Of a stretch of DNA of 64,000 nucleotides, positions 1-10,046 are shown one piece after another. Below the pieces are notes generated by a model. The model searched no databases and had not been told where the DNA came from. It was given only the letters and a program-made list of their open reading frames with translations. The translations under genes and the position numbers were made by a program. Origin of the DNA: Athripsodes cinereus (lineage: Eukaryota > Arthropoda > Insecta > Trichoptera > Leptoceridae); assembly GCA_947579605.1 (NCBI GenBank), contig OX388325.1, positions 1,669,572-1,733,571 on the forward strand. The letters are read 5' to 3'. Within the stretch, counting starts at the first letter, position 1. Each line of letters begins with the position of its first letter.

Positions 1-1146
1 GAAAATGATGGTTGGACTGCATTACATATAGCTGCCCAGAATGGACATAAGGATGTAGTACAGTGTCTTATTAAAAATGGGGGTGAAGGTATCATAAATG
101 AAAAAGAAAATGATGGTTGGACTGCTTTACATATAGCTGCCCAGAATGGACATAAGGATGTAGTAGAGTGTCTTATTAAAAATGGGTTTGAAGGTATCAT
201 AAATGAAAAAAATAATGATGGTTGCAATGCATTATATATAGTTGCCCAGAATGGACATAAGGATGTAGTAGAGTGTCTTATTAAAAATGGGGGTGAAGGG
301 TTCATAAATGAAAAAAATAATAATGCAAGCACTGCATTACATATAGCTGCCTGGGATGGACATAAGGATGTAGAAGAGTGTCTTATTAAAAATGGGGGTG
401 AAGGTATCATTAATGAAAAAAATAATGATGGTAACAATCCATTATATAAAGCTGCCCAGAATGGACATAAGGATGTAGTAGAGTGTCTTATTAAAAATGG
501 GGGTGAAGGTATCATAAATGAAAAAAATAATAATGGAAGCATTGCATTACATATAGCTGCCCAGAATGGACATAAGGATGTAGTAGAGTGTCTTATTAAA
601 AATGGGGTTGAAGGTATCATAAATGAAAAAAATAATAATGGAAGCACTGCATTACATATAGCTGCCCAGAATGGACATAAGGATGTAGAAGAGTGTCTTA
701 TTAAAAATGGGGGTGAAGGTATCAGTAATGAAAAAAATAATGATGGTAACAATCCATTATACAAAGCTGCCCAGAATGGACATAAGGATGTAGTAGAGTG
801 TCTTATTAAAAATGGGGATGAAGATATCATAAATGAAAAAAATAATGATGGTTGGACTGCATTACATATAGCTGCCCAGAATGGACATAAGGATGTAGTA
901 GAGCGTCTTATTAAAAATGAGGATGAAGGTATCATAAATGAAAAAAATAATGATGGTTGGACTGCATTACATATAGCTGCCCAGAATGGACATAAGGATG
1001 TAGTAGAGTGTCTTATTAAAAATGGGGGTGAAGGTATCATAAATGAAAAAAATAATGATGGTTACAATGCATTATATATAGCTGCCCAGAATGGACATAA
1101 GGATGTAGTAGAGTGTCTTATTAAAAATGGTGTGAAAGTATCATAA
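1..1146 (+). CDS. Ankyrin-repeat ORF segment 1 (open at left edge)
   Basis: Reading frame 1 is open from the first base to TAA at 1144-1146 and encodes about 11 ankyrin repeats. It has no start codon in the window and clearly continues to the left. The end is caused by a 1-bp deletion near 1131, where GGGGGTGAAGG has become GGTGTGAAAG, shifting the ankyrin frame to the next segment. Variant units occur here: STALH, NNPLYKAAQNG, CNALYIVAQNG and NASTALHIAAWDG. The same order of variants returns at 6.5, 8.2 and 9.5 kb. Product: an ankyrin-repeat protein of unknown partner. No signal peptide or other domain is visible. Confidence 0.6.
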   Translation, partial: ENDGWTALHIAAQNGHKDVVQCLIKNGGEGIINEKENDGWTALHIAAQNGHKDVVECLIKNGFEGIINEKNNDGCNALYIVAQNGHKDVVECLIKNGGEGFINEKNNNASTALHIAAWDGHKDVEECLIKNGGEGIINEKNNDGNNPLYKAAQNGHKDVVECLIKNGGEGIINEKNNNGSIALHIAAQNGHKDVVECLIKNGVEGIINEKNNNGSTALHIAAQNGHKDVEECLIKNGGEGISNEKNNDGNNPLYKAAQNGHKDVVECLIKNGDEDIINEKNNDGWTALHIAAQNGHKDVVERLIKNEDEGIINEKNNDGWTALHIAAQNGHKDVVECLIKNGGEGIINEKNNDGYNALYIAAQNGHKDVVECLIKNGVKVS

Positions 1147-4100
1147 ATGAAAAAGAAAATGATGGTTGGACTGCATTACATATAGCTGCCCAGAATGGAC
1201 ATAAGGATGTAGTAGAGTGTCTTATTAAAAATGGGGGTGAAGGTATCATAAATGAAAAAAATAATAATGGAAGCACTGCATTACATAAAGCTGCCCAGAA
1301 TGGACATAAGGATGTAGTAGAGTGTCTTATTAAAAATGGGGGTGAAGGTATCAGTAATGAAAAAAATAATGATGGTAACAATCCTTTATATAAAGCTGCC
1401 CAGAATGGACATAAGGATGTAGTAGAGTGTCTTATTAAAAATGGGGATGAAGGTATCATAAATGAAAAAAATAATGATGGTTGGACTGCATTACATATAG
1501 CTGCCCAGAATGGACATAAGGATGTAGAAGAGTGTCTTATTAAAAATGGGGGTGAAGGTATCATAAATGAAAAAAATAATGATGGTTGGACTGCATTACA
1601 TAAAGCTGCCAAGAATGGACATAAGGATGTAGTAGAGTGTCTTATTAAAAATGGGCGTGAAGGTATCATAAATGAAAAAGAAAATGATGGTTGGACTGCA
1701 TTACATTTAGCTGCCCAGAATGGACATAAGGATGTAGTAGAGTGTCTTATTAAAAATGGGCGTGAAGGTATCATAAATGAAAAAGAAAATGATGGTTGGA
1801 CTGCATTACATTTAGCTGCCCAGAATGGACATAAGGATGTAGTAGAGTGTCTTATTAAAAATGGGCGTGAAGGTATCATAAATGAAAAAGAAAATGATGG
1901 TTGGACTGCATTACATATAGCTGCCCAGAATGGACATAAGGATGTAGTAGAGTGTCTCATTAAAAATGGGGGTGAAGGTATCATATATGATAAAAATGGG
2001 GGTGAAAAAAATAATGATGGTTGGACTGCATTACATAAAGCTGCCCAGAATGGACATAAGGATGTAGTAGAGTGTCTTATTAAAAATGGGGGTGAAGGTA
2101 TCAGTAATGAAAAAAATAATGATTGTAACAATCCATTATATAAAGCTGCCCAGAATGGACATAAGGATGTAGTAGAGTGTCTTATTAAAAATGGGGGTGA
2201 AGGTATCATAAATGAAAAAGAAAATGATGGTTGGACTGCATTACATATAGCTGCCCAGAATGGACATAAGGATGTAGTAGAGTGTCTTATTAAAAATGGG
2301 GGTGAAGGAATCATAAATGAAAAAAATAATAATGGAAGTACTGCATTACATAAAGCTGCCCAGAATGGACATAAGGATGTAGTAGAGTGTCTTATTAAAA
2401 ATGGGGGTGAAGGTATCAGTAATGAAAAAAATAATGATGGTAACAATCCTTTATATAAAGCTGCCCAGAATGGACATAAGGATGTAGTAGAGTGTCTTAT
2501 TAAAAATGGGGATGAAGGTATCATAAATGAAAAAAATAATGATTGTTGGACTGCATTACATATAGCTGCCCAGAATGGACATAAGGATGTAGAAGAGTGT
2601 CTTATTAAAAATGGGGGTGAAGGTATCATAAATGAAAAAAATAATGATGGTTGGACTGCATTACATAAAGCTGCCAAGAATGGACATAAGGATGTAGTAG
2701 AGTGTCTTATTAAAAATGGGCGTGAAGGTATCATAAATGAAAAAGAAAATGATGGTTGGACTGCATTACATATAGCTGCCCAGAATGGACATAAGGATGT
2801 AGTAGAGTGTTTTATTAAAAATGGGCGTGAAGGTATCATAAATGAAAAAGAAAATGATGGTTGGACTGCATTACATATAGCTGCCCAGAATGGACATAAG
2901 GATGTAGTAGAGTGTCTCATTAAAAATGGGGGTGAAGGTATCATATATGAAAAAAATAATATTGGAAGCACTGCATTACATATAGCTGCCCAGAATGGAC
3001 ATAAGGATGTAGTAGAGTGTCTTATTAAAAATGGGGGTGAAGGTTTCATAAATGAAAAAAATAATGATGGTTGGACTGCATTACATATAGCTGCCCAGAA
3101 TGGACATAAGGATGTAGAAGAGTGTCTTATTAAAAATGGGGGTGAAGGTATCATAAATGAAAAAAATAATGATGGTTGGACTGCATTACATAAAGCTGCC
3201 AAGAATGGACATAAGGATGTAGTAGAGTGTCTTATTAAAAATGGGCGTGAAGGTATCATAAATGAAAAAGAAAATGATGGTTGGACTGCATTACATAAAG
3301 CTGCCCAGAATGGACATAAGGATGTAGTAGAGTGTCTCATTAAAAATGGGGGTGAAGGTATCATAAATGTAAAAAATAATATTGGAAGCACTGCATTACA
3401 TATAGCTGCCCAGAATGGACATAAGGATGTAGTAGAGTGTCTTATTAAAAATGGGGGTGAAGGTATCATAAATGAAAAAGAAAATGATGGTTGGACTGCA
3501 TTACATATAGCTGCCCAGAATGGACATAAGGATGTAGTAGAGTGTCTTATTAAAAATGGGGGTGAAGATATCATTAATGAAAAAAATAATAATGGTAGCA
3601 CTGCATTACATATAGCTGCCCAGAATGGACATAAGGATGTAGTAGAGTGTCTTATTAAAAATGGGGGTGAAGGTATCATAAATGAAAAAAATAATAATGG
3701 AAGCACTGCATTACATATAGCTGCCCAGAATGGACATAAGGATGTAGTAGAGTGTCATATTAAAAATGGGGGTGAAGGGTTCATAAATGAAAAAAATAAT
3801 AATGCAAGCACTGCATTACATATAGCTGCCTGGGATGGACATAAGGATGTAGTAGAGTGTCTTATTAAAAATGGGGGTGAAGGTATCATTAATGAAAAAA
3901 ATAATAATGGTAGCACTGCATTACATATAGCTGCCCAGAATGGACATAAGGATGTAGTAGAGTGTCTTATTAAAAATGGGGGTGAAGGGTTCATAAATGA
4001 AAAAGAAAATGATGGTTGGACTGCATTACATATAGCTGCCCAGAATGGACATAAGGATGTAGTAGAGTGTCTTATTAAAAATGGGGGTGAAGGTATCATA

Positions 4101-6425
4101 AATGAAAAAAATAATAATGGAAGCACTGCATTACATATAGCTGCCCAGAATGGACATAAGGATGTAGTAGAGTGTCTTATTAAAAATGGGGGTGAAGGGT
4201 TCATAAATGAAAAAGAAAATGATGGTTGGACTGCATTACATATAGCTGCCCAGAATGGACATAAGGATGTAGTAGAGTGTCTTATTAAAAATGGGGGTGA
4301 AGGTATCAGTAATGAAAAAAATAATGATGGTAACAATCCTTTATATAAAGCTGCCCAGAATGGACATAAGGATGTAGTAGAGTGTCTTATTAAAAATGGG
4401 GATGAAGGTATCATAAATGAAAAAAATAATGATTGTTGGACTGCATTACATATAGCTGCCCAGAATGGACATAAGGATGTAGAAGAGTGTCTTATTAAAA
4501 ATGGGGGTGAAGGTATCATAAATGAAAAAAATAATGATGGTTGGACTGCATTACATAAAGCTGCCAAGAATGGACATAAGGATGTAGTAGAGTGTCTTAT
4601 TAAAAATGGGCGTGAAGGTATCATAAATGAAAAAGAAAATGATGGTTGGACTGCATTACATATAGCTGCCCAGAATGGACATAAGGATGTAGTAGAGTGT
4701 TTTATTAAAAATGGGCGTGAAGGTATCATAAATGAAAAAGAAAATGATGGTTGGACTGCATTACATATAGCTGCCCAGAATGGACATAAGGATGTAGTAG
4801 AGTGTCTCATTAAAAATGGGGGTGAAGGTATCATATATGAAAAAAATAATATTGGAAGCACTGCATTACATATAGCTGCCCAGAATGGACATAAGGATGT
4901 AGTAGAGTGTCTTATTAAAAATGGGGGTGAAGGTTTCATAAATGAAAAAAATAATGATGGTTGGACTGCATTACATATAGCTGCCCAGAATGGACATAAG
5001 GATGTAGAAGAGTGTCTTATTAAAAATGGGGGTGAAGGTATCATAAATGAAAAAAATAATGATGGTTGGACTGCATTACATAAAGCTGCCAAGAATGGAC
5101 ATAAGGATGTAGTAGAGTGTCTTATTAAAAATGGGCGTGAAGGTATCATAAATGAAAAAGAAAATGATGGTTGGACTGCATTACATAAAGCTGCCCAGAA
5201 TGGACATAAGGATGTAGTAGAGTGTCTCATTAAAAATGGGGGTGAAGGTATCATAAATGTAAAAAATAATATTGGAAGCACTGCATTACATATAGCTGCC
5301 CAGAATGGACATAAGGATGTAGTAGAGTGTCTTATTAAAAATGGGGGTGAAGGTATCATAAATGAAAAAGAAAATGATGGTTGGACTGCATTACATATAG
5401 CTGCCCAGAATGGACATAAGGATGTAGTAGAGTGTCTTATTAAAAATGGGGGTGAAGATATCATTAATGAAAAAAATAATAATGGTAGCACTGCATTACA
5501 TATAGCTGCCCAGAATGGACATAAGGATGTAGTAGAGTGTCTTATTAAAAATGGGGGTGAAGGTATCATAAATGAAAAAAATAATAATGGAAGCACTGCA
5601 TTACATATAGCTGCCCAGAATGGACATAAGGATGTAGTAGAGTGTCATATTAAAAATGGGGGTGAAGGGTTCATAAATGAAAAAAATAATAATGCAAGCA
5701 CTGCATTACATATAGCTGCCTGGGATGGACATAAGGATGTAGTAGAGTGTCTTATTAAAAATGGGGGTGAAGGTATCATTAATGAAAAAAATAATAATGG
5801 TAGCACTGCATTACATATAGCTGCCCAGAATGGACATAAGGATGTAGTAGAGTGTCTTATTAAAAATGGGGGTGAAGGGTTCATAAATGAAAAAGAAAAT
5901 GATGGTTGGACTGCATTACATATAGCTGCCCAGAATGGACATAAGGATGTAGTAGAGTGTCTTATTAAAAATGGGGGTGAAGGTATCATAAATGAAAAAA
6001 ATAATAATGGAAGCACTGCATTACATATAGCTGCCCAGAATGGACATAAGGATGAAGTAGAGTGTCTTATTAAAAATGGGGGTGAAGGTATCAAAAATGA
6101 AAAAAATAATAATGGAAGCACTACATTACATATAGCTGCCCAGAATGGACATAAGGATGTAGTAGAGTGTCTTATAGAAAATGGGGGTGAAGGTATCATA
6201 AATGAAAAAAATAATAATGGAAGCACTGCATTACATATAGCTGCCCAGAATGGACATAAGGAAGTAGTAGAGTGTCTTATTAAAAATGGGGGTGAAGGTA
6301 TCAGTAATGAAAAAAATAATGATGGTAACAATCCATTATATCAAGCTGCCCAGAATGGACATAAGGATGTAGTAGAGTGTCTTATTAAAAATGGGGGTGA
6401 AGGTATCTTAAATGAAAAAAAATAA
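1146..6425 (+). CDS. Ankyrin-repeat ORF segment 2, 1759 codons without Met
   Basis: After the frameshift at about 1131 the ankyrin frame is open without a break from 1146 to TAA at 6423-6425: about 50 repeats. One unit at 1981-2100 carries a 15-bp in-frame insertion. There is no in-frame ATG, so it cannot start by itself; it would have to be read through from segment 1 by frameshift, or joined after repair of a sequencing error. The end comes from an A7-to-A8 change in the NEKNN codons (6414-6422). The complementary strand is also open over most of this length, because no codon of the unit gives a stop in that antisense frame; I treat that as a by-product. A 1.8-kb block (about 2355-4160) recurs at 4245-6050. 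Confidence 0.6.
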   Translation, partial: NEKENDGWTALHIAAQNGHKDVVECLIKNGGEGIINEKNNNGSTALHKAAQNGHKDVVECLIKNGGEGISNEKNNDGNNPLYKAAQNGHKDVVECLIKNGDEGIINEKNNDGWTALHIAAQNGHKDVEECLIKNGGEGIINEKNNDGWTALHKAAKNGHKDVVECLIKNGREGIINEKENDGWTALHLAAQNGHKDVVECLIKNGREGIINEKENDGWTALHLAAQNGHKDVVECLIKNGREGIINEKENDGWTALHIAAQNGHKDVVECLIKNGGEGIIYDKNGGEKNNDGWTALHKAAQNGHKDVVECLIKNGGEGISNEKNNDCNNPLYKAAQNGHKDVVECLIKNGGEGIINEKENDGWTALHIAAQNGHKDVVECLIKNGGEGIINEKNNNGSTALHKAAQNGHKDVVECLIKNGGEGISNEKNNDGNNPLYKAAQNGHKDVVECLIKNGDEGIINEKNNDCWTALHIAAQNGHKDVEECLIKNGGEGIINEKNNDGWTALHKAAKNGHKDVVECLIKNGREGIINEKENDGWTALHIAAQNGHKDVVECFIKNGREGIINEKENDGWTALHIAAQNGHKDVVECLIKNGGEGIIYEKNNIGSTALHIAAQNGHKDVVECLIKNGGEGFINEKNNDGWTALHIAAQNGHKDVEECLIKNGGEGIINEKNNDGWTALHKAAKNGHKDVVECLIKNGREGIINEKENDGWTALHKAAQNGHKDVVECLIKNGGEGIINVKNNIGSTALHIAAQNGHKDVVECLIKNGGEGIINEKENDGWTALHIAAQNGHKDVVECLIKNGGEDIINEKNNNGSTALHIAAQNGHKDVVECLIKNGGEGIINEKNNNGSTALHIAAQNGHKDVVECHIKNGGEGFINEKNNNASTALHIAAWDGHKDVVECLIKNGGEGIINEKNNNGSTALHIAAQNGHKDVVECLIKNGGEGFINEKENDGWTALHIAAQNGHKDVVECLIKNGGEGIINEKNNNGSTALHIAAQNGHKDVVECLIKNGGEGFINEKENDGWTALHIAAQNGHKDVVECLIKNGGEGISNEKNNDGNNPLYKAAQNGHKDVVECLIKNGDEGIINEKNNDCWTALHIAAQNGHKDVEECLIKNGGEGIINEKNNDGWTALHKAAKNGHKDVVECLIKNGREGIINEKENDGWTALHIAAQNGHKDVVECFIKNGREGIINEKENDGWTALHIAAQNGHKDVVECLIKNGGEGIIYEKNNIGSTALHIAAQNGHKDVVECLIKNGGEGFINEKNNDGWTALHIAAQNGHKDVEECLIKNGGEGIINEKNNDGWTALHKAAKNGHKDVVECLIKNGREGIINEKENDGWTALHKAAQNGHKDVVECLIKNGGEGIINVKNNIGSTALHIAAQNGHKDVVECLIKNGGEGIINEKENDGWTALHIAAQNGHKDVVECLIKNGGEDIINEKNNNGSTALHIAAQNGHKDVVECLIKNGGEGIINEKNNNGSTALHIAAQNGHKDVVECHIKNGGEGFINEKNNNASTALHIAAWDGHKDVVECLIKNGGEGIINEKNNNGSTALHIAAQNGHKDVVECLIKNGGEGFINEKENDGWTALHIAAQNGHKDVVECLIKNGGEGIINEKNNNGSTALHIAAQNGHKDEVECLIKNGGEGIKNEKNNNGSTTLHIAAQNGHKDVVECLIENGGEGIINEKNNNGSTALHIAAQNGHKEVVECLIKNGGEGISNEKNNDGNNPLYQAAQNGHKDVVECLIKNGGEGILNEKK

Positions 6426-7056
6426 TGATGGTAACAATCCATTATATAAAGCTGCCCAGAATGGACATAAGGATGTAGTAGAGTGTCTTATTAAAAATGG
6501 GGTTGAAGGTATCATAAATGAAAAAGAAAATGATGGTTGGACTGCATTACATATAGCTGCCCAGAATGGACATAAGGATGTAGTACAGTGTCTTATTAAA
6601 AATGGGGGTGAAGGTATCATAAATGAAAAAGAAAATGATGGTTGGACTGCTTTACATATAGCTGCCCAGAATGGACATAAGGATGTAGTAGAGTGTCTTA
6701 TTAAAAATGGGTTTGAAGGTATCATAAATGAAAAAAATAATGATGGTTGCAATGCATTATATATAGTTGCCCAGAATGGACATAAGGATGTAGTAGAGTG
6801 TCTTATTAAAAATGGGGGTGAAGGGTTCATAAATGAAAAAAATAATAATGCAAGCACTGCATTACATATAGCTGCCTGGGATGGACATAAGGATGTAGAA
6901 GAGTGTCTTATTAAAAATGGGGGTGAAGGTATCATTAATGAAAAAAATAATGATGGTAACAATCCATTATATAAAGCTGCCCAGAATGGACATAAGGATG
7001 TAGTAGAGTGTCTTATTAAAAATGGGGATGAAGGTATCATAAATGAAAAAAAATAA
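6412..7056 (+). pseudogene. Ankyrin-repeat ORF segment 3 (214 aa)
   Basis: Open from ATG 6412 to TAA at 7054-7056, about six repeats. The ATG is created only by the A8 frameshift (AATGAAAAAAAATAA), so it is not evidence for a real start. The end is again an A8 run at 7045-7052. The six units are in the order NNPLY, WTALH with VVQC, WTALH, CNALYIV, NASTALHIAAWDG and NNPLY, which matches the block at the window start and the blocks at 8094 and 9357. Protein is the same generic ankyrin stack, with no other domain. Confidence 0.5.
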
Positions 7057-8107
7057 TGATGGTTGGACTGCATTACATATAGCTGCCCAGAATGGACATA
7101 AGGATGTAGTAGAGTGTCTTATTAAAAATGGGGGTGAAGGTTTCATAAATGAAAAAGAAAATGATGGTTGGACTGCATTACATATAGCTGCCCAGAATGG
7201 ACATAAGGATGTAGTAGAGTGTCTTATTAAAAATGGGGGTGAAGATATCATTAATGAAAAAAATAATAATGGTAGCACTGCATTACATATAGCTGCCCAG
7301 AATGGACATAAGGATGTAGTAGAGTGTCTTATTAAAAATGGGGGTGAAGGTATCATAAATGAAAAAAATAATAATGGAAGCACTGCATTACATATAGCTG
7401 CCCAGAATGGACATAAGGATGTAGTAGAGTGTCATATTAAAAATGGGGGTGAAGGGTTCATAAATGAAAAAAATAATAATGCAAGCACTGCATTACATAT
7501 AGCTGCCTGGGATGGACATAAGGATGTAGTAGAGTGTCTTATTAAAAATGGGGGTGAAGGTATCATTAATGAAAAAAATAATAATGGTAGCACTGCATTA
7601 CATATAGCTGCCCAGAATGGACATAAGGATGTAGTAGAGTGTCTTATTAAAAATGGGGGTGAAGGGTTCATAAATGAAAAAGAAAATGATGGTTGGACTG
7701 CATTACATATAGCTGCCCAGAATGGACATAAGGATGTAGTAGAGTGTCTTATTAAAAATGGGGGTTAAGGTTTCAAAAATGAAAAAAATAATAATGGAAG
7801 CACTACATTACATATAGCTGCCCAGAATGGACATCAGGATGTAGTAGAGTGTCTTATAAAAAATGGGGGTGAAGGTATCATAAATGAAAAAAATAATAAT
7901 GGAAGCACTGCATTACATATAGCTGCCCAGAATGGACATAAGGATGTAGTAGAGTGTCTTATTAAAAATGGGGGTGAAGGTATCAGTAATGAAAAAAATA
8001 ATGATGGTAACAATCCATTATATAAAGCTGCCCAGAATGGACATAAGGATGTAGTAGAGTGTCTTATTAAAAATGGGGGTGAAGGTATCTTAAATGAAAA
8101 AAAATAA
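7043..8107 (+). pseudogene. Ankyrin-repeat segment 4, nonsense at 7766-7768
   Basis: The frame restored after the A8 run at 7045-7052 is open to TAA 7766-7768 (241 aa), where GGTGAAGG has become GGTTAAGG, a single G-to-T nonsense change. The same frame then continues in ankyrin code to the next A8 run, ending at TAA 8105-8107. About ten repeats in all. This is the only visible stop of its type in the block, which suggests a point mutation after the block was copied. Confidence 0.5.
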
Positions 8108-8738
8108 TGATGGTAACAATCCATTATATAAAGCTGCCCAGAATGGACATAAGGATGTAGTAGAGTGTCTTATTAAAAATGGGGTTGAAGGTATCATAAA
8201 TGAAAAAGAAAATGATGGTTGGACTGCATTACATATAGCTGCCCAGAATGGACATAAGGATGTAGTACAGTGTCTTATTAAAAATGGGGGTGAAGGTATC
8301 ATAAATGAAAAAGAAAATGATGGTTGGACTGCTTTACATATAGCTGCCCAGAATGGACATAAGGATGTAGTAGAGTGTCTTATTAAAAATGGGGGTGAAG
8401 GTATCATAAATGAAAAAAATAATGATGGTTGCAATGCATTATATATAGTTGCCCAGAATGGACATAAGGATGTAGTAGAGTGTCTTATTAAAAATGGGGG
8501 TGAAGGGTTCATAAATGAAAAAAATAATAATGCAAGCACTGCATTACATATAGCTGCCTGGGATGGACATAAGGATGTAGAAGAGTGTCTTATTAAAAAT
8601 GGGGGTGAAGGTATCATTAATGAAAAAAATAATGATGGTAACAATCCATTATATAAAGCTGCCCAGAATGGACATAAGGATGTAGTAGAGTGTCTTATTA
8701 AAAATGGGGATGAAGGTATCATAAATGAAAAAAAATAA
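8094..8738 (+). pseudogene. Ankyrin-repeat segment 5 (214 aa), near-copy of segment 3
   Basis: Encodes 214 aa that differ from segment 3 at essentially one residue (GFEG to GGEG). It lies 1682 bp downstream of it, that is 16 units plus 2 bp from two extra A's. It starts and ends with the same A8 frameshifts as segment 3, so the frameshifts were copied with the block. Confidence 0.5.
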
Positions 8739-10046
8739 TGATGGTTGGACTGCATTACATATAACTGCCCAGAATGGACATAAGGATGTAGTAGAGTGTC
8801 TTATTAAAAATGGGGTTGAAGGTATCATAAATGAAAAAAAATAATGATGGTTGGACTGCATTACATATAGCTGCCCAGAATGGACATAAGGATGTAGTAG
8901 AGTGTCTTATTAAAAATGGGGGTGAAGGTATCATAAATGAAAAAAATAATAATGGAAGCACTGCATTAAATATAGCTGCCCAGAATGGACATAAGGATGT
9001 AGTAGAGAGTCTTATTAAAAATGGGGATGAAGATATCATAAATGAAAAAAATAATGATGATTGGACTGCATAACATATAGCTGCCCAGAATGGACATAAG
9101 GATGTAGTAGAGTGTCATATTAAAAATGGGGGTGAAGGGTTCATAAATGAAAAAAATAATAATTCATGCACTGCATTACATATAGCTGCCTGGGATGGAC
9201 ATAAGGATGTAGTAGAGTGTCTTATTAAAAATGGGGGTGAAGGTATCATAAATGAAAAAAATAATGATGGTTGGACTGCAATACATAAAGCTGCCAAGAA
9301 TGGACATAAGGATGTAGTAGAGTGTCTTATTAAAAATGGGGGTGAAGTTATCTTAAATGAAAAAAAATAATGATGGTAACAATCCATTATATAAAGCTGC
9401 CCAAAATGGACATAAGGATGTAGTAGAGTGTCTTATTAAAAATGGGGTTGAAGGTATCATAAATGAAAAAGAAAATGATGGTTGGACTGCATTACATATA
9501 GCTGCCCAGAATGGACATAAGGATGTAGTACAGTGTCTTATTAAAAATGGGGGTGAAGGTATCATAAATGAAAAAGAAAATGATGGTTGGACTGCTTTAC
9601 ATATAGCTGCCCAGAATGGACATAAGGATGTAGTAGAGTGTCCTATTAAAAATGGGGGTGAAGGTATCATAAATGAAAAAAATAATGATGGTTGCAATGC
9701 ATTATATATAGTTGCCCAGAATGGACATAAGGATGTAGTAGAGTGTCATATTAAAAATGGGGGTGAAGGGTTCATAAATGAAAAAAATAATAATGCAAGC
9801 ACTGCATTACATATAGCTGCCTGGGATGGACATAAGGATGTAGAAGAGTGTCTTATTAAAAATGGGGGTGAAGGTATCATTAATGAAAAAAATAATAATG
9901 GTAGCACTGCATTACATAAAGCTGCCCAGAATGGACATAAGGATGTAGTAGAGTGTCTTATTAAAAATGGGGGTGAAGGTATTATAAATGAAAAAGAAAA
10001 TGATGGTTGGACTGCATTACATATAGCTGCCCAGAATGGACATTAG
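8739..10046 (+). pseudogene. Ankyrin-repeat segments 6-8, several frames
   Basis: This stretch reads as ankyrin throughout but in changing frames. A short piece runs to the A8 run at about 8832-8839. ATG 8831 to TAA 9071-9073 follows (80 aa, TTA-to-TAA nonsense in WTALH). The same frame continues to an A8 run near 9360. ATG 9357 to TAG 10044-10046 is 229 aa, ending by AAG-to-TAG in GHKD. The 9357 block is a third downstream copy of the segment-3 block. None of the ATGs is a credible start. Confidence 0.45.

Noticed and set aside
1121..3706. 861-aa minus-strand ORF with LFFSFMIPSPPFLIRHSTTS repeats
   Set aside because: It is the antisense of the ankyrin units. The 105-bp unit happens to have no stop in this frame; the sense strand has the clear ankyrin signature.
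3755..5596. 613-aa minus-strand ORF of the same kind, and the smaller ones at 5645-11661
   Set aside because: Same explanation; their ends fall wherever a unit variant gives a stop, not at gene borders.
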